Position numbers and translations under genes: made by a program. The notes beneath the pieces were generated by a model that did no database searches, was not told where the DNA came from, and saw only the letters and a list, made by a program, of their open reading frames with translations. This document shows positions 1 through 11,300 of a stretch of 64,000 nucleotides of DNA, in pieces. Numbering within the stretch: the stretch's first letter is position 1; each line of letters opens with the position of its first letter. Source of the stretch: Collybia mongolica (Eukaryota; Basidiomycota; Agaricomycetes; Agaricales; Clitocybaceae); NCBI GenBank assembly GCA_013420905.1, contig JAAXNY010000001.1, positions 4,216,001 through 4,280,000 on the forward strand, written 5' to 3'.

Positions 1-305
1 GGTCAAAGAGTGAGTCTGCGTTTTTTTATGCAAGCGCTTACCGATGCAGCTGGTTGATCCCATGGATCTGCGGGTCCCTGAGACGACGACGAGGAGGCTG
101 CAGCCATCCACTTACAGGACTTGGATGAACCCACGTCGCGGCTCTGGACAATCGGCGTTGGATCCTGGACGAGACGGCCCCGGACAAACGGATCTGATAA
201 CATAAGCAGATTAGATTCAGCTAATCTTATCGGTTTTCGGAACTCGGTCTCCTCTGCCCAACAAGCTTTGCCTACGTTCTCACCAACTTCTCATCTTACA
301 TTAAC
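1..305. other. Upstream region of the dipeptidase gene
   Basis: No convincing gene is seen here. The stretch should contain the promoter and 5' leader of the dipeptidase gene starting at 306. Short open frames on both strands show no recognisable protein. Confidence 0.4.
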
Positions 306-2251
306 ATGGTTGCACCTTCAGAATTCCTCAAATTCGTCGACGCAAATGCCGACGGGTTCATTCAACGGCTTGCAGACGCGGTCGCCATTCCCAGGCACGT
401 CTTATTGCCCAAATACCTCCGAATACAGCTCACTATCACTTTATCGAACACAGTATAAGTGGCGACGCATCGCACCGTGGTGACGTTGTGGAGATGGCAA
501 AGTGGCTCGAGAATCACCTCAAGGCTGTTGGCGTCGAAACACAACTTGTCGATCTCGGGAAACATACGATGGACGGTGAAGAACTGGATCTGCCACCCGC
601 GATTCTTGGGCGCATCGGTAACGACCCTAAGAAGAAGACGGTCCTGGTTTATGGCCATTTCGATGTACAACCCGTGAGTATTAATTGGTTCTCCCGTGGA
701 CACACCATCAATCCGGGTATATACCGGTTACTTGATAACATCTATCTTGAGGCCCCTCGTGGTAGCCTGATCTGAACTGGTCTTTTTCTCTAGGCAAACA
801 AATCCGATGGCTGGGACACTGAGCCGTTCACTCTCAAAATCCATGAGGATGGTAGGCTGATCGGACGTGGATCATCCGATGACAAAGGTCCCGTCCTTGG
901 CTGGCTCAATGTCCTGCAGTACCATTTCCAGAACAAGAAGGAACTCCCCGTTAATTTGCGATGTTGCTTCGAGGGAATGGAGGAAAGTGGCAGTGAAGGG
1001 CTCGACGATCTAGTCAAGAAGGAATCGCAACCTGGAGGTTGGTTTGACGGTGTTGATTGTGTTTGTATTGTGCGTATCCTACGCCTTTAAACGCCTCATG
1101 GCTTGCTCAGTCCAGATGGTTGCGTAGTCGGATAACTATTGGTTAAATACTCGCACACCTGCGTTGACATACGGCCTTCGCGGCCTCACATACTTCAAAG
1201 TAACCGTGTCAGGCCCAGGACGGGATCTCCATTCTGGCGTGTTTGGACGAACGGTGCATGAACCGATGACTGATCTCATCATACTCATGAGCAAACTTGT
1301 CGACGGGTCAGGAAAGATTTTGATCCCTGGCGTCGACGAAATGGTAGAGCCGCCGACTGCTAGCGAACGGTATGTGTCTTCCTCCACCCATAGCTTGGTG
1401 TTGAGTGAGTTGTGTGCCGCAGATCCATTTACGAGGGTCTGGATTATTCAATTGCAGATGTGGAGCAATCCGCGGGGGCTTCCATCGCTTTGTCTGCGAG
1501 CAAGGTTGACGTGTTGATGGGACGCATGAGGTACCCCAGTTTGTCGTTGCACGGCATCGAAGGTGCTTTCAGTGGAGTTGGCGCGAAAACAGTCATCCCA
1601 GCAAAAGTCGGGGGTAAGTTCAGCATTCGGTATGTCATATCAGCCCTGTGCCCCTGTGGTGAAAATTCAACTGAAGTGGAAATGCCTTGCTAGTTTGGTA
1701 CCTCCGCAGACACCAGACAAGGTCAACCCACTGGTGGTCTCGTATCTTGAAGGCGAATTCGCAAAGCTGAATAGCAAGAACAAGTTGACCATAGAGTTCC
1801 TTCATGGTGGGAAACCCTGGGTCGCGGACGTGAACCATTGGAATTTCGAGGCTGCCAAGGCGGCGACACGAGTGAGGCTGCACCATTTCTTAATGGGGGC
1901 AGAGATACTAATTTCGCCTGGGTTTAGGCTATTTACAAACAGGAACCAGACTTAACGAGAGAGGGCGGCTCGATTCCCGTGACACTGACTTTTGCCGAGT
2001 CGCTGGGAGTTAACGTACTGTTGTTGCCCATGGGCAGAGGCGACGATGGAGCACAGTGAGTTATCGGGTACGCGTCTAGCTCTTCTTGATGTGCTGACCA
2101 ATGTACAGTTCGACGAACGAGAAACTCGACCGATCGAACTTCATCGAAGGGGTAAGTATCTCTATATACGAAGAATCGTTAGAGCTGACTTTGCTCGTAG
2201 ACCAAGTTACTTGGCTCCTACCTTTATGAAGTAGGAGCAATTAAGGAGTAA
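306..2251 (+). CDS. DUG1: M20 family cytosolic dipeptidase (Dug1 / CNDP2-like)
   Basis: This is a zinc metallopeptidase of the M20 family. It is closest to yeast Dug1 and animal CNDP2, cytosolic enzymes that cleave dipeptides such as Cys-Gly and take part in glutathione turnover. The metal-site motifs are visible: GHFDVQP near residue 98, [10 protein letters not shown] near residue 130, [11 protein letters not shown] (general-base Glu), and the late GDDGAHS with the last His ligand. The start [14 protein letters not shown] fits the family. At least seven introns interrupt the gene. The first (395-453) has a GC donor (AG|GCACGT), and removing it gives VAIPSISGD, as expected for this family. 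The last exons read [12 protein letters not shown] and then [16 protein letters not shown] before TAA. The catalytic residues look intact. Function is inferred from homology. Confidence 0.92.
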
Positions 2252-3121
2252 CTAGCTGTGGCAACATCAGCCAAAGCAGAAGCTGGTATTTAACAGGAAT
2301 AATGTACTTATGCCAGTGTGAGGCGTGTCGTGTATGTGTCATTCGAGAATTGTGAACATCCCTGCGAGGCGCCTGAGATTTGGATTGATATGGCTCGGAC
2401 TCATTGTGTACTGATTTATGAGCCCATAGCTCCCATCTGTGCCATTCTGCTAGGGACGCGTTTAAATCGTTTTCAGGCAATGCTGACCACGTGTGGATTT
2501 TGGCGCGTTAGGGAGGCAAACAAATTTACGTTAACCAAGCTTCGGTGATGGATGAAACGTGGATACCATGAATGCTGGTGACTTGATGTGCTCCTAAATT
2601 CCTATTGGGATTAAAGGAGAACAACAAACGAAAAGACAACGCGCAACATACGCGTCGATCAAGCACGTAACTGATGGATGAGAGTCATAAGACCTCGTCA
2701 GACTGACAGAATCCGCTATGTTGAAGAAAGTCAAGATACGTCAAGAAAGCAACGCGTGTCCGGCCCATGTTCGTTTCCACGTAAAATTTATGCTAAGACG
2801 GGAAAACCGGGCCAGCATTCATATTAAGAGTGAGAATTGCCCCGGAAATCTCGCACTTTTGTGGACTTGGTGTCGGGAAAGGGTCCCGCAAGACGAGATG
2901 AAGAACGAAATGAACAACGTTGGTGGAAAAGGAATGGTGTGCGGAGGGGTGCATAATTCAGGGCCAAATGTAAACCCGGAGGATCACATCAGCGAGCGGC
3001 CAACTCGTCCGAATTCGCATAAACAAAACCTCGCCACCTCTCACTTTAATTTTTCTTTCTTTACCACACCATCCTTCCTTCCTCCCACCTAGACGTCCCC
3101 CCTTCCCATCTTCGATATAAA
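2252..3121. promoter_or_regulatory. Intergenic region with UGD promoter
   Basis: This 870-bp gap holds the 3' end of the dipeptidase transcript and the promoter of the UDP-glucose dehydrogenase gene. A strongly pyrimidine-rich tract (about 3050-3110, CT runs) lies just before the ATG at 3122, a common feature of highly expressed fungal genes. No coding sequence is supported. Confidence 0.45.
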
Positions 3122-4868
3122 ATGGCCCCCGTCAAAGTTACCAAAATTTGCTGCAGTACGTACACCTCCCCTATTGCAATATAAGAAGAAACTCAACCCC
3201 CATCGCAACCACCAGTCGGTGCAGGATATGTCGGTGGGTACCTTTCAGTATGCTCAATGCGGCCCTAGGTCTCATCCACGCGTATAGGTGGCCCCACTTG
3301 CGCTGTCATCGCGGTCAAATGTCCCCATATCAAAGTCACCATCGTTGACCTAAACCAGTCGCGAATCGATGCCTGGAACAGCCCCGAATTCAAGCTGCCC
3401 ATCTACGAGCCTGGTTTGGAAAATGTTGTTCGTGAAGCACGTGGCCGCAACCTCTTCTTCTCCACAAATGTAGACGCTGCCATAGAGGAGGCCGACCTCA
3501 TCTTCGTCAGCGTTAATACTCCGACGAAGAAGAGCGGTGTTGGTGCTGGATCTGCTGCTGACCTTAAGTAAAGTTTCTATAACTCTTGTCCTATGCACTC
3601 GCACTGATTGTTTTGCAACAGCTATGTAGAATTGGCTACCAGACGCATCGCAACCGTCGCTAACTCCAGCAAAATTGTAGTCGAGAAGTCCACGGTCCCC
3701 TGCCGCACGGCTGAATCCATGCGCACGATTCTTGAGGCAAACTCCAAGCCCAACTGTCGCTTCGATATTCTATCAAACCCTGAGTTCCTTGCAGAGGGAA
3801 CTGCTATCACGGACCTCTTTAACCCTGATCGTGTCCTCATTGGATCCCTCCAGACCCCCGAAGGTCTAAGTGCCTGCGATTCTTTGTCCGCCGTCTATGC
3901 AAACTGGGTGCCGTGAGTAGCGATTGCGTACAGCCTTTAAGTTTGTTCTGATCCATTTTACAGGCGGGACCGCATTCTTACAGTCGGTCTCTGGTCATCA
4001 GAGCTTTCGAAACTGGCAGCAAATGCCATGCTTGCGCAGCGCATCTCATCCATCAACGCCCTATCTGCCATCTGCGAGGCCACAGGGGCAAACATTGACG
4101 AGGTCGCCCACGCCATTGGCTATGACTCGCGTGTTGGGCCGAAATTCCTTAAGGCCAGCGTCGGGTTCGGAGGCTCATGCTTCCAGAAGGATATCCTTAA
4201 CTTGGTATATCTAAGTGAGAGTTGCCATCTCCCTGAAGTGGCTGCCTACTGGAGGCAGGTAGTGGAGATGAACGAGTATCAGAAGAGAAGGTTCTCGAAG
4301 CGTGTTGTGGATACCCTGTTCAACACCATTACTGGCAAGGTGCGCATGGGTGGTCACATCCTATCGGTACATAGCTAATCTCATGTTTATCAACAGCGCA
4401 TCGCGGTATTGGGATTCGCATTCAAGGCCGACACTGGAGATACACGCGAGTCTGCCGCTATCACCCTCATCAAGGACTTCCACTCCGAGAGGGCACTTGT
4501 CAACATTTACGACCCCCAAGTCGAACATAATCAGATCTGGTCCGACCTCGCTGATGCCATTCCCCAGACCCCCCTGGACGGAAGTAAGTTCCACAACCCG
4601 TCCTTCACCCCTAACTAGCCTGTTAACGCTCCCTCTAGTCAAGAAGCAAGTCACAATCTGCTCTTCTGCGCTCGAAGCATGCAAGAATGCCGAGGCAGTT
4701 GTCATCGCCACAGAATGGAAGGAGTTCCGTGAAATCGATTGGGAGGCGGTTTATGCTGGCATGAACAAGCCTGCATTCGTTTTTGACGGAAGGTTACTCA
4801 TTGATGCCAGTAAGCTCCGTAAGATCGGCTTTAAGGTCACAACGATTGGACGTGCTGAAGTGGCCTGA
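3122..4868 (+). CDS. UGD1: UDP-glucose 6-dehydrogenase
   Basis: This enzyme oxidises UDP-glucose to UDP-glucuronate with two NAD+. The product feeds UDP-xylose and glucuronate-containing wall or capsule polysaccharides. The protein starts [19 protein letters not shown], the NAD-binding Rossmann loop, assembled across two small introns (after CTGCA at 3155 and before the GT starting the 3291 exon). Further hallmarks are [30 protein letters not shown] and the catalytic-Cys motif FGGSCFQKD near 4160-4200. The C-terminal UDP-binding domain has [14 protein letters not shown] and VFDGRLLID. About 470 residues are predicted, the usual length. All six or so introns have GT-AG ends, and nothing looks broken. 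The gene stands alone, with no other nucleotide-sugar genes beside it. Confidence 0.95.
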
Positions 4869-5594
4869 GGTCTGAGCTTTATTTACCCCTGGATCCAGAC
4901 TCACGGCTCGTATAGACTGGATAGATACTGTATAGATACCCTTATGTCAGATGGACTACTCTTTGTGATAGACTGACTCGATTTACATCACTTTAATCAG
5001 GTATTCAACGTAGCACTGGGATCATGTCACTCTACGACTGTTGTATCTTCATGACGAATGAGTAGTCATCGCGCACTGCACGACGCGATGGTGAATAACT
5101 GCTCCGGCCCGTAGATCCAGCGAGTGGCTTCGTGGCAACATCAAGTTTAACAGCTCGGCGTCGTGCGTTATACACGTTGGAAATGTTCTCAATCCTTCGA
5201 CAGGTCTAAGTCTGAGCCTTATACAGAAACCTTCATGTTTTCGCAAGTAACTCTTGTTCAAGGACATACAACGCTTCAAGGGTCAGGACAGCCTCCCAAT
5301 ATCCTTCAAGGCGCCAAACCGTGCACCAAAATACTACGATAGCATCAATTTTAACAGCAGCTAGCACAGGAAGAATCAAGGTATAAAACTGGACATTCTC
5401 ATCTCCCTGAAAGCCCCAAACACAAGCAGACTCACCCTTGTGGGCACCTTTCTGTTCCCATCACCAACTGACTACACGTTGACCCTCGATATTGTTCACA
5501 GATCCCCACCGTTCCCGCGATTTACGCATCATCGGTCCTATTATCTATCGCATACCTATACCCCATAATACATACCCCGACTTTTTCTCGCGAA
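4869..5594. other. Intergenic region
   Basis: This stretch holds the 3' UTR of UGD and the promoter of the HIT-domain gene. From about 5385 the plus strand turns C-rich and CT-rich toward the ATG at 5595. Open frames within it show no recognisable domain. Confidence 0.4.
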
Positions 5595-6795
5595 ATGCAG
5601 CCGTCAGTTCCGATGAAAATTCCGGTCCGACAGATGAGCACAGAAGGAGCTACCCCGCCATCGTTGACACGGCTGCTGAAGGAGCCTACGTACAGTGCGC
5701 AAAAACGTAAACTCGAGGACCAGCGAAAGAAATTTAAGGATGACCCTAACGCGATCCGCGATTTGAAGGCGTATGAGAATTCTGAGGAAGATCATGAGTT
5801 TGTCGTTCTGTGAGTTTTTTTGTATTTCGTGTGGCACCGGATGACACAACTGATGCCTCCTCACCACTTTCATTTCGTAGTAATGGACTTATACCATCGA
5901 CAATGGTAGGAAAGGAAGACCCAACAGCCCCCGGGCGCATCTGGAAAAAGACAGATACCTTTTTCACGGTCAGCGCCAAAAACAAGTCCGTCTTAACGTC
6001 GCCACTCATGCGTGATTTTCAAGGACTATGAGAAGTGGTACAAACACCGTATCATATCTCAGTCAGCAGAGTCGCTGATTATCTGTAATATGGCAAGTCA
6101 CGACATCCGCCAATATACCCCAGAAGTAGATCCCGAGGGCAAGGACAAACAACGAACGGCAGGAATGTCGTATTTCCATTTTCTCGTCATTCCTAGGCGG
6201 AAAGGTGCGCTAGAAATACATGTTCCCTAAGCGTCGACTGATCCAGAAACCCAGTGTACAATATCGTATCTGTTGACGATACCAGCGTCGTGCAAGAGAT
6301 GATATCACATTTCAAGGAAACCTGGAATGAGGGTCAAGGGGCACCAAAATTTATTGAGGCAATAAACGAAGCTCTTGATCGCCGTGCAAAAGCGGTCCTT
6401 GAGGGATACGAAGCCGACCCCGACACCGCCGACAAGCGCACCGAAGAGTTTGAGAAAATCATGGCAACTATCCGTGAAGACGCCGCCGCGTTTGCTCTAA
6501 AGCTCTCGAATGTCAAACACAGCGATTTTGTTTTCGGATTCCACGCCGCTCCGGAAGCTAGTGTCGGGCACTTACACATGCATGTCTTGTTGGCGTCAAG
6601 CGAGTTCAGAACACATAGTACAGGTGAACATGATTGGAAGACAATACCTGCACGGGCCGCGATAGCGGTGATTAGATGGGAAAAAGCCAGGACCTTCCTC
6701 AATGATCTGATTCGGGTGGGTGTTGTCCACTGACTGGTGTATTACTTGGAAACTGATCGGAACTCGTATAGCACGGTAAGCGTAGCAAACGCTAG
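5595..6795 (+). CDS. HIT-domain protein (histidine triad), with apparent frameshift
   Basis: This is a histidine-triad hydrolase-like protein; relatives act on nucleotide phosphate bonds. The triad is seen as GHLHMHVLLAS near 6570-6600, preceded by FGFHAAPEASV. An upstream segment YFHFLVIPRRK (split by an intron at 6205-6254) is the conserved first strand of the HIT fold. Exon 1 starts MQPSVPMKIPVRQ. Intron 1 is 5810-5880. The last intron (6716-6771) gives the ending DLIRHGKRSKR. The reading frame breaks at about 6015-6020: the upstream frame reads LTSPLMRDF and the downstream frame KDYEKWYKH, and no intron fits between them. One extra T in the run GATTTTC would explain it. A possible further exon (6931-7157) could extend the C-terminus if a GTAAGC donor at 6776 is used. 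The biological substrate is unknown. Confidence 0.7.
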
Positions 6796-7593
6796 GGAGC
6801 GCACTCTACCGTATATATGTATCTTATGGGCATTTTCGCCAGTTATTACTACGGAACTCCTTAAACTATCCCTTTCAAACAATCTACATATAATTGTTCT
6901 TTTTAAAACCGCTTTCTCCCGAGGGCGCAGAAACCTATGAAGAGCCAACTGTGCGTAAAATATACAGTCCCCACAAGGCACACATTGAACAGGAGCTTGA
7001 GCGAATACCCTTGATTGAACCTTATATAGATCATGGCCGCACGCCCACCACTTTCAAATACAGGTCGGAGAGCAAGAGACCTCTATCTTACAATTATCGG
7101 ACAAGGGCGAACGAATACGGATGGGAGCATAGATTAGATGCTAGCCCGTTGCCCTGAATCCGTAAAGAGCGCGGTAAATGTCACAAAATGGGGACAAGGG
7201 GGTAGTGATAAGCGCACACGGACGAGCGGGGTTAAAAACCCACACGTATGACAGTTGGGAAGTGCCAGTATTAACGGAGGCCAACCTTCGGCGAAAGCAG
7301 TCGAAGGGTATTCTTCATCCCCCGCAATTCGATCGATTCCAACAGCGTTCCTAACACCCGTTCTGCACCCATAATACCCTACCAACAACCTTGTGAGTTA
7401 GTCCCAAGGTCTCCTTGATGACATTCATGTTGTCAAGTATTTCAATGCCTTCCTTTGCGTGCCGTGACCACTTTGGGGACCAAGGCGAGAGGTTGGAGAA
7501 AATCCAAATCCAAAATCCCTGTTAAATTTAATTATGCGTTCTGTATCGACACGACGTTGTAACCCAACCATGAAATGAGTGGTGTGCTATACC
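6796..7593. other. Intergenic region, possible alternative HIT exon
   Basis: An open frame from 6931 to 7157 (75 codons, acidic/basic mix, ending LDASPLP) could be spliced to the HIT gene through GTAAGC at 6776 and an acceptor at 6930, in a compatible phase. Chance open frames of this size are common here, so it is only a candidate. The rest appears non-coding and holds the 3' end of the following minus-strand gene. Confidence 0.3.
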
Positions 7594-8883
7594 TCAGCCT
7601 TCCTTAATACCCGCCCGATGGGTGTGCTTGTCGGCGAGATAGTGTTTGTACGCCTTATAAGCCGTTTCGGCATCCTTAAGCAAGTCGATAAGCAAGGGAT
7701 CGTTTTTGGTGTTTTTAAGCGGATCAGAGGTATCGAAATTGAATTCTTGTCCCGATTCAAATTGTCCAAGGACTTTGGTTCTCCAAGTTGTCCATGTAGG
7801 GGTACCTTTTGGCAGTAGAGCGTCGAGGAATTCACTCGGATTGGTCGGGTTTAGGGCCAGAAGGGCGAAAACGACCATGGTCGTTCGTGTTTGCAACTTG
7901 AACCTCTTCATTTTAGGGTTGTCTAATATTTTCATCATCAATTCATATTGCAGTTTTTCTTTATCCTTGGATGATAAGTAGCAATTGTACATCCAGGATG
8001 CGACGAAGGTTGTGAGGAACATAATCTGGCCGAAGAGCTTTCCCTGGGGTATAAGGAGTAATTGTGCCAAAAACTGGGCGTACTGGAACAGAGAGCATAA
8101 CCCTATGATTGTACGCTCTTCCCCCCCAGAATATGTGAGTGTGAAATGGCCCGAGGTCACCGCGGCTACTGCTTCTTCCGGCCCACGCAGTATGATGACC
8201 TCGGAATCATATTGTAGAATTCCGTGGCCAGGAGGGCTGTGCGAAGAGGGAGTTGGTTTATGAAACTCCAATTTCCCAGACCCAATCACGTAACAAGAGA
8301 ACGAGTTGGCAATGATGCCCAGGACAATCATAGCAAAGCAGTACCAGTCTTCAAATATCCCACAGGCGACGCATGGTACGAGGTTTAGAAATATTGTTGC
8401 ACATGCTGCTGAAAAAGATGTTCTCTGTAGCAAATCTGAAGTGAAAGTTTTGACACCTTCCAAGTCAATGACTGTCACGAAGCTGGTCCTCGCACGTTTG
8501 TCATCCGTTGATTGTACTGGGATTTCCTCGACTTTTCGGACAGCCTTTGTAAAAATGTGTGCAATATGCCCAGTGGTCTTCAAACGGGTCCCAGAGCCCC
8601 AGGAAATGAACTCGGGACCCTTTTGTCCAGTGAGCTCAAAAAACTCGGCGGGATCGACGTCTTTGCCTGGGAAGAGTCCGTCCCAAAATCTGTTGTTGGC
8701 GAGCTTCCCGTACTGCTTTGCGACGTGATAACTTCCGGGTGAGTTATACCATCCTAACCACTTCTGCCCCCGATAAAAGTGGACAGTGCCCATCGCCGAC
8801 ACCGCTTCTTCTCCTCCAAAGAATCCAGCCACTCCTGAAGAGTTTAGATTGAACTCGGTGTTGTTCAATGGAATGGGAGGCAT
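7594..8883 (-). CDS. Uncharacterised multi-pass membrane protein, paralogue 1
   Basis: This is an intronless 429-residue open frame of unknown family. It has a conserved soluble N-terminus (GVAGFFGGEEAVSAMGTVH, KWLGWYNSPGSY, AKQYGKLANNRFWD). Hydrophobic segments follow at about residues 155-180 and 183-205 (CYVIGSG after it) and about 262-300 (a long pair around LLLIPQGKLFGQ), with a weaker one near 338-350. The C-terminus is soluble and acidic/basic (DPLLIDLLKDAETAYKAYK). The gene at 9990-11300 is a clear paralogue over the full length in the same orientation, so this is a tandem duplication. A GTATGT...CAG intron is predicted in the 5' UTR (8904-8955), matched in position in the paralogue. 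I do not recognise a function. A lineage-restricted membrane sensor or enzyme-like protein is possible but unsupported. Confidence 0.85.
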   Translation of the reverse strand: MPPIPLNNTEFNLNSSGVAGFFGGEEAVSAMGTVHFYRGQKWLGWYNSPGSYHVAKQYGKLANNRFWDGLFPGKDVDPAEFFELTGQKGPEFISWGSGTRLKTTGHIAHIFTKAVRKVEEIPVQSTDDKRARTSFVTVIDLEGVKTFTSDLLQRTSFSAACATIFLNLVPCVACGIFEDWYCFAMIVLGIIANSFSCYVIGSGKLEFHKPTPSSHSPPGHGILQYDSEVIILRGPEEAVAAVTSGHFTLTYSGGEERTIIGLCSLFQYAQFLAQLLLIPQGKLFGQIMFLTTFVASWMYNCYLSSKDKEKLQYELMMKILDNPKMKRFKLQTRTTMVVFALLALNPTNPSEFLDALLPKGTPTWTTWRTKVLGQFESGQEFNFDTSDPLKNTKNDPLLIDLLKDAETAYKAYKHYLADKHTHRAGIKEG

Positions 8884-9989
8884 AGCTCCGCTTTATTTCC
8901 TTCCTGGAGGAAGGTTAGCCTCAACATGAGGGGATACGTGTTGGAGCGAACATACCTGGGTAGCACCTGAGGCAGCGTGTGTAGAAGGGAGGTTCAGGGT
9001 TTGGCTGATTATAAAGAGCATAAACGCCTGTGGTGGTTATCGATCTTCTGTCTGGAGCATGTGCATAGCTTTAAGTTCGCCAGGGTGCCATGAGAAGCAG
9101 TCTAAATAAAAACTACAGACGCCCCAAATGTCATGTTACTAAAGGATGAGTCGATCATCAGAGATTGATAGGATATTGTAGGCCCCGAAAACTGTATTTA
9201 GCATGCGTATTTGAGGGTGTTTCGACTTGGGACCTTAGTGTTGAACTGGGCGGTCCAGAGTAGCAATTCTGCAACCGGTGACCGTTTCTGTACTATCGCA
9301 ATCTGAGTAAAAATATAATGCATCGATACAATCAGTGCGTGAGAGTCAGTAGCCCAATTAGTTGTCTCTTGGTCATGAAATTCCGGGTCGACCGCGTCAG
9401 CCAACACTTCTGAGATCTTGCTCTTCGCGCTGCGCTGATGGGCTGTATATGCCGTATAGCGCTAAAGTTGAACTTAAGGACGAATGAAAGATCTATATGC
9501 AGAATATGAGCATCGGTCCGGAAACGCCACGTTTAAAGGCAAATCGTACACATCAGTAGTTAGATGTTTCCATCAATAGTAAATAACGTAAGTTCTAACT
9601 GATCATCGTGAGCTGGATCAGATGTTGAAAGGGGTAACTTGTGCATCACTCCCCCAAACTCTTGAACTACATACACATCCTCGCCCCTCTTCACCGCCTA
9701 TATCAATAGTTTGTAAATTCCTTGTACCCTTTCTGTTGGCCTCCACCCCTGTATGAGTGCTAGAGTGGACAAAGAGACAGGCGGCCTTGAAGGGCCGTGG
9801 GGTATAGGGTGGAGGGGCGTTGGATGGTGGCGCGGGCAATGATTGACAGGTTGGATGATTCGCGGTATCATGTCCCCTATATATAGAGTCCCAAGTATAA
9901 CTCGAAGTCCAAAATTCGTGGTGAATAAATCATATCGTCCGTTGATCATTACGTCATCGTCGCAACCCAACTTTGAGAAAGGTTGTCTG
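8884..9989. promoter_or_regulatory. Promoter and 5' UTR intron of paralogue 1; intergenic
   Basis: Next to the ATG is a likely 5' UTR intron (8904-8955 on the minus strand, GTATGT donor, CTCCAG acceptor). A TATA-like TTTATAAT on the minus strand lies near 9005-9015. The remaining ~900 bp to the 3' end of paralogue 2 shows no supported gene. Confidence 0.5.
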
Positions 9990-11300
9990 CTAAACTTCAG
10001 CTTTTTCTATACTCCCGGAGGAGATGGGCCTATTGGCGAAATGCTGTTTGTAGGCGATATACGCAGTTTCGGCGTCCTCAAGCAAATCGATGAGCAAGCG
10101 GTCATCAACGGTGGCTTTAGGTAGATAGAAGGTGTTGAAATCGAATTCTTGTCCTGATCTAAGTTGTTCGAGGACCTTTGCTCTCCAAGTCGTCCATGTA
10201 GTAGTACCTCGCGGCAGCAATTTATCAAAAAATTCTTCCGGATCGCTCGGCCTAAGAACTAGAAGTGCAAGGACGACCATGGTCGTGCGTGTTTCTAATT
10301 TGAATCTTCTGATCTCAGGGTTATCTAGTGTCTTCGTCATCAACTCAACTTGTAGCTTCTCTTTATCCATGGACGATAGGTAGCAATTGTATACCCACGA
10401 CACGACGAAGGTTGCGAGGAACATGAGCTGGCCAAAAAGGGTTCCTTGGGGGATGAGGAGAAGCTGCGCCAAGAACTGGCCATACTGGAAGAGCGAGCAT
10501 ATCCCTATGTATGGATGCTCGTCCCCATCTTTATACATGAGCTTCAGTTTTCCCGTAGTGACCGCCCCCACTATATTCTCCTTCCCACGCAGAATAATGA
10601 CTTCGGGGCCAGCTATCAGGATTCCATCACCGGAAGGGCTGTTGGCAGATGGTTTTGGTTTCTCGTAATGAAGCTCTCCGGAGCCAATGACGAAGCAGGA
10701 CAGCCCATTAGAAAGGATCCCAAGAAGGATCATGGCAAAACAAAACCAATCTTCAAAGATCGCACAGGCGATGCACGGTGCAACGCTCAAAAACATCGTC
10801 GCGCCCGCCGCCCAATAAGACGTTTTCCGCAGCAGCTCGGTGGATAGCTCTTTGACAGCCTTCAGCTCGACGACCGTCACGTAGCTGGGCCTACTGCGGT
10901 CGACTAGCGGGTACTTCGGTTTTATCCCAATTTTCTCGGCTGCTTGAGCTGCCTTCATGAAAAGATATGCGATGTGCCCAGTGTTCGGAAGCCGGTTTCC
11001 AGAACTCCAGGCAATGAACTGGGGCCCAAGCTTTCCATCAAGCCCGAAAAACTCCGCGGGCTCGACGTCCTCGCCTGGGAAAAGGGCGTCCCAGAATCTG
11101 TTGTTGGCGAGTTTTCCGTACTGCTTCGCCACTGTATAACTCCCTGGTGAGTTGTACCACCCTAGCCACTTCTGCTTCCGATAAAGGTGGACCGTCCCCA
11201 TCGCCGACACAGCTTCCTCACCCCCAAAGAATCCGGCGACACCTGACGAGTCCAAACTAAAACTGGTGTTATTCAACAAATCGACGGACGCAGATTTCAT
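9990..11300 (-). CDS. Uncharacterised multi-pass membrane protein, paralogue 2
   Basis: This intronless 436-residue protein is homologous along its full length to the 7594-8883 gene. The N-terminal block (SGVAGFFGGEEAVSAMGTVH) is almost identical. The hydrophobic segments (CIACAIFEDWFCFAMILLG, LSCFVIGSGELHY, and the pair around LLLIPQGTLFGQLMF) and the motif RFKLETRTTMVVLALL match it too. The mid-region linking N-terminal and membrane parts has diverged most, including small insertions (GIKPKYPLVDRSRP). A 5' UTR intron is predicted at 11303-11358 (GTATGT donor), in the same place as in the paralogue. The minus-strand promoter has ATTATAA-like sequence near 11440. Both copies keep intact frames, so both are probably functional. 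Function is unknown. Confidence 0.85.
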   Translation of the reverse strand: MKSASVDLLNNTSFSLDSSGVAGFFGGEEAVSAMGTVHLYRKQKWLGWYNSPGSYTVAKQYGKLANNRFWDALFPGEDVEPAEFFGLDGKLGPQFIAWSSGNRLPNTGHIAYLFMKAAQAAEKIGIKPKYPLVDRSRPSYVTVVELKAVKELSTELLRKTSYWAAGATMFLSVAPCIACAIFEDWFCFAMILLGILSNGLSCFVIGSGELHYEKPKPSANSPSGDGILIAGPEVIILRGKENIVGAVTTGKLKLMYKDGDEHPYIGICSLFQYGQFLAQLLLIPQGTLFGQLMFLATFVVSWVYNCYLSSMDKEKLQVELMTKTLDNPEIRRFKLETRTTMVVLALLVLRPSDPEEFFDKLLPRGTTTWTTWRAKVLEQLRSGQEFDFNTFYLPKATVDDRLLIDLLEDAETAYIAYKQHFANRPISSGSIEKAEV

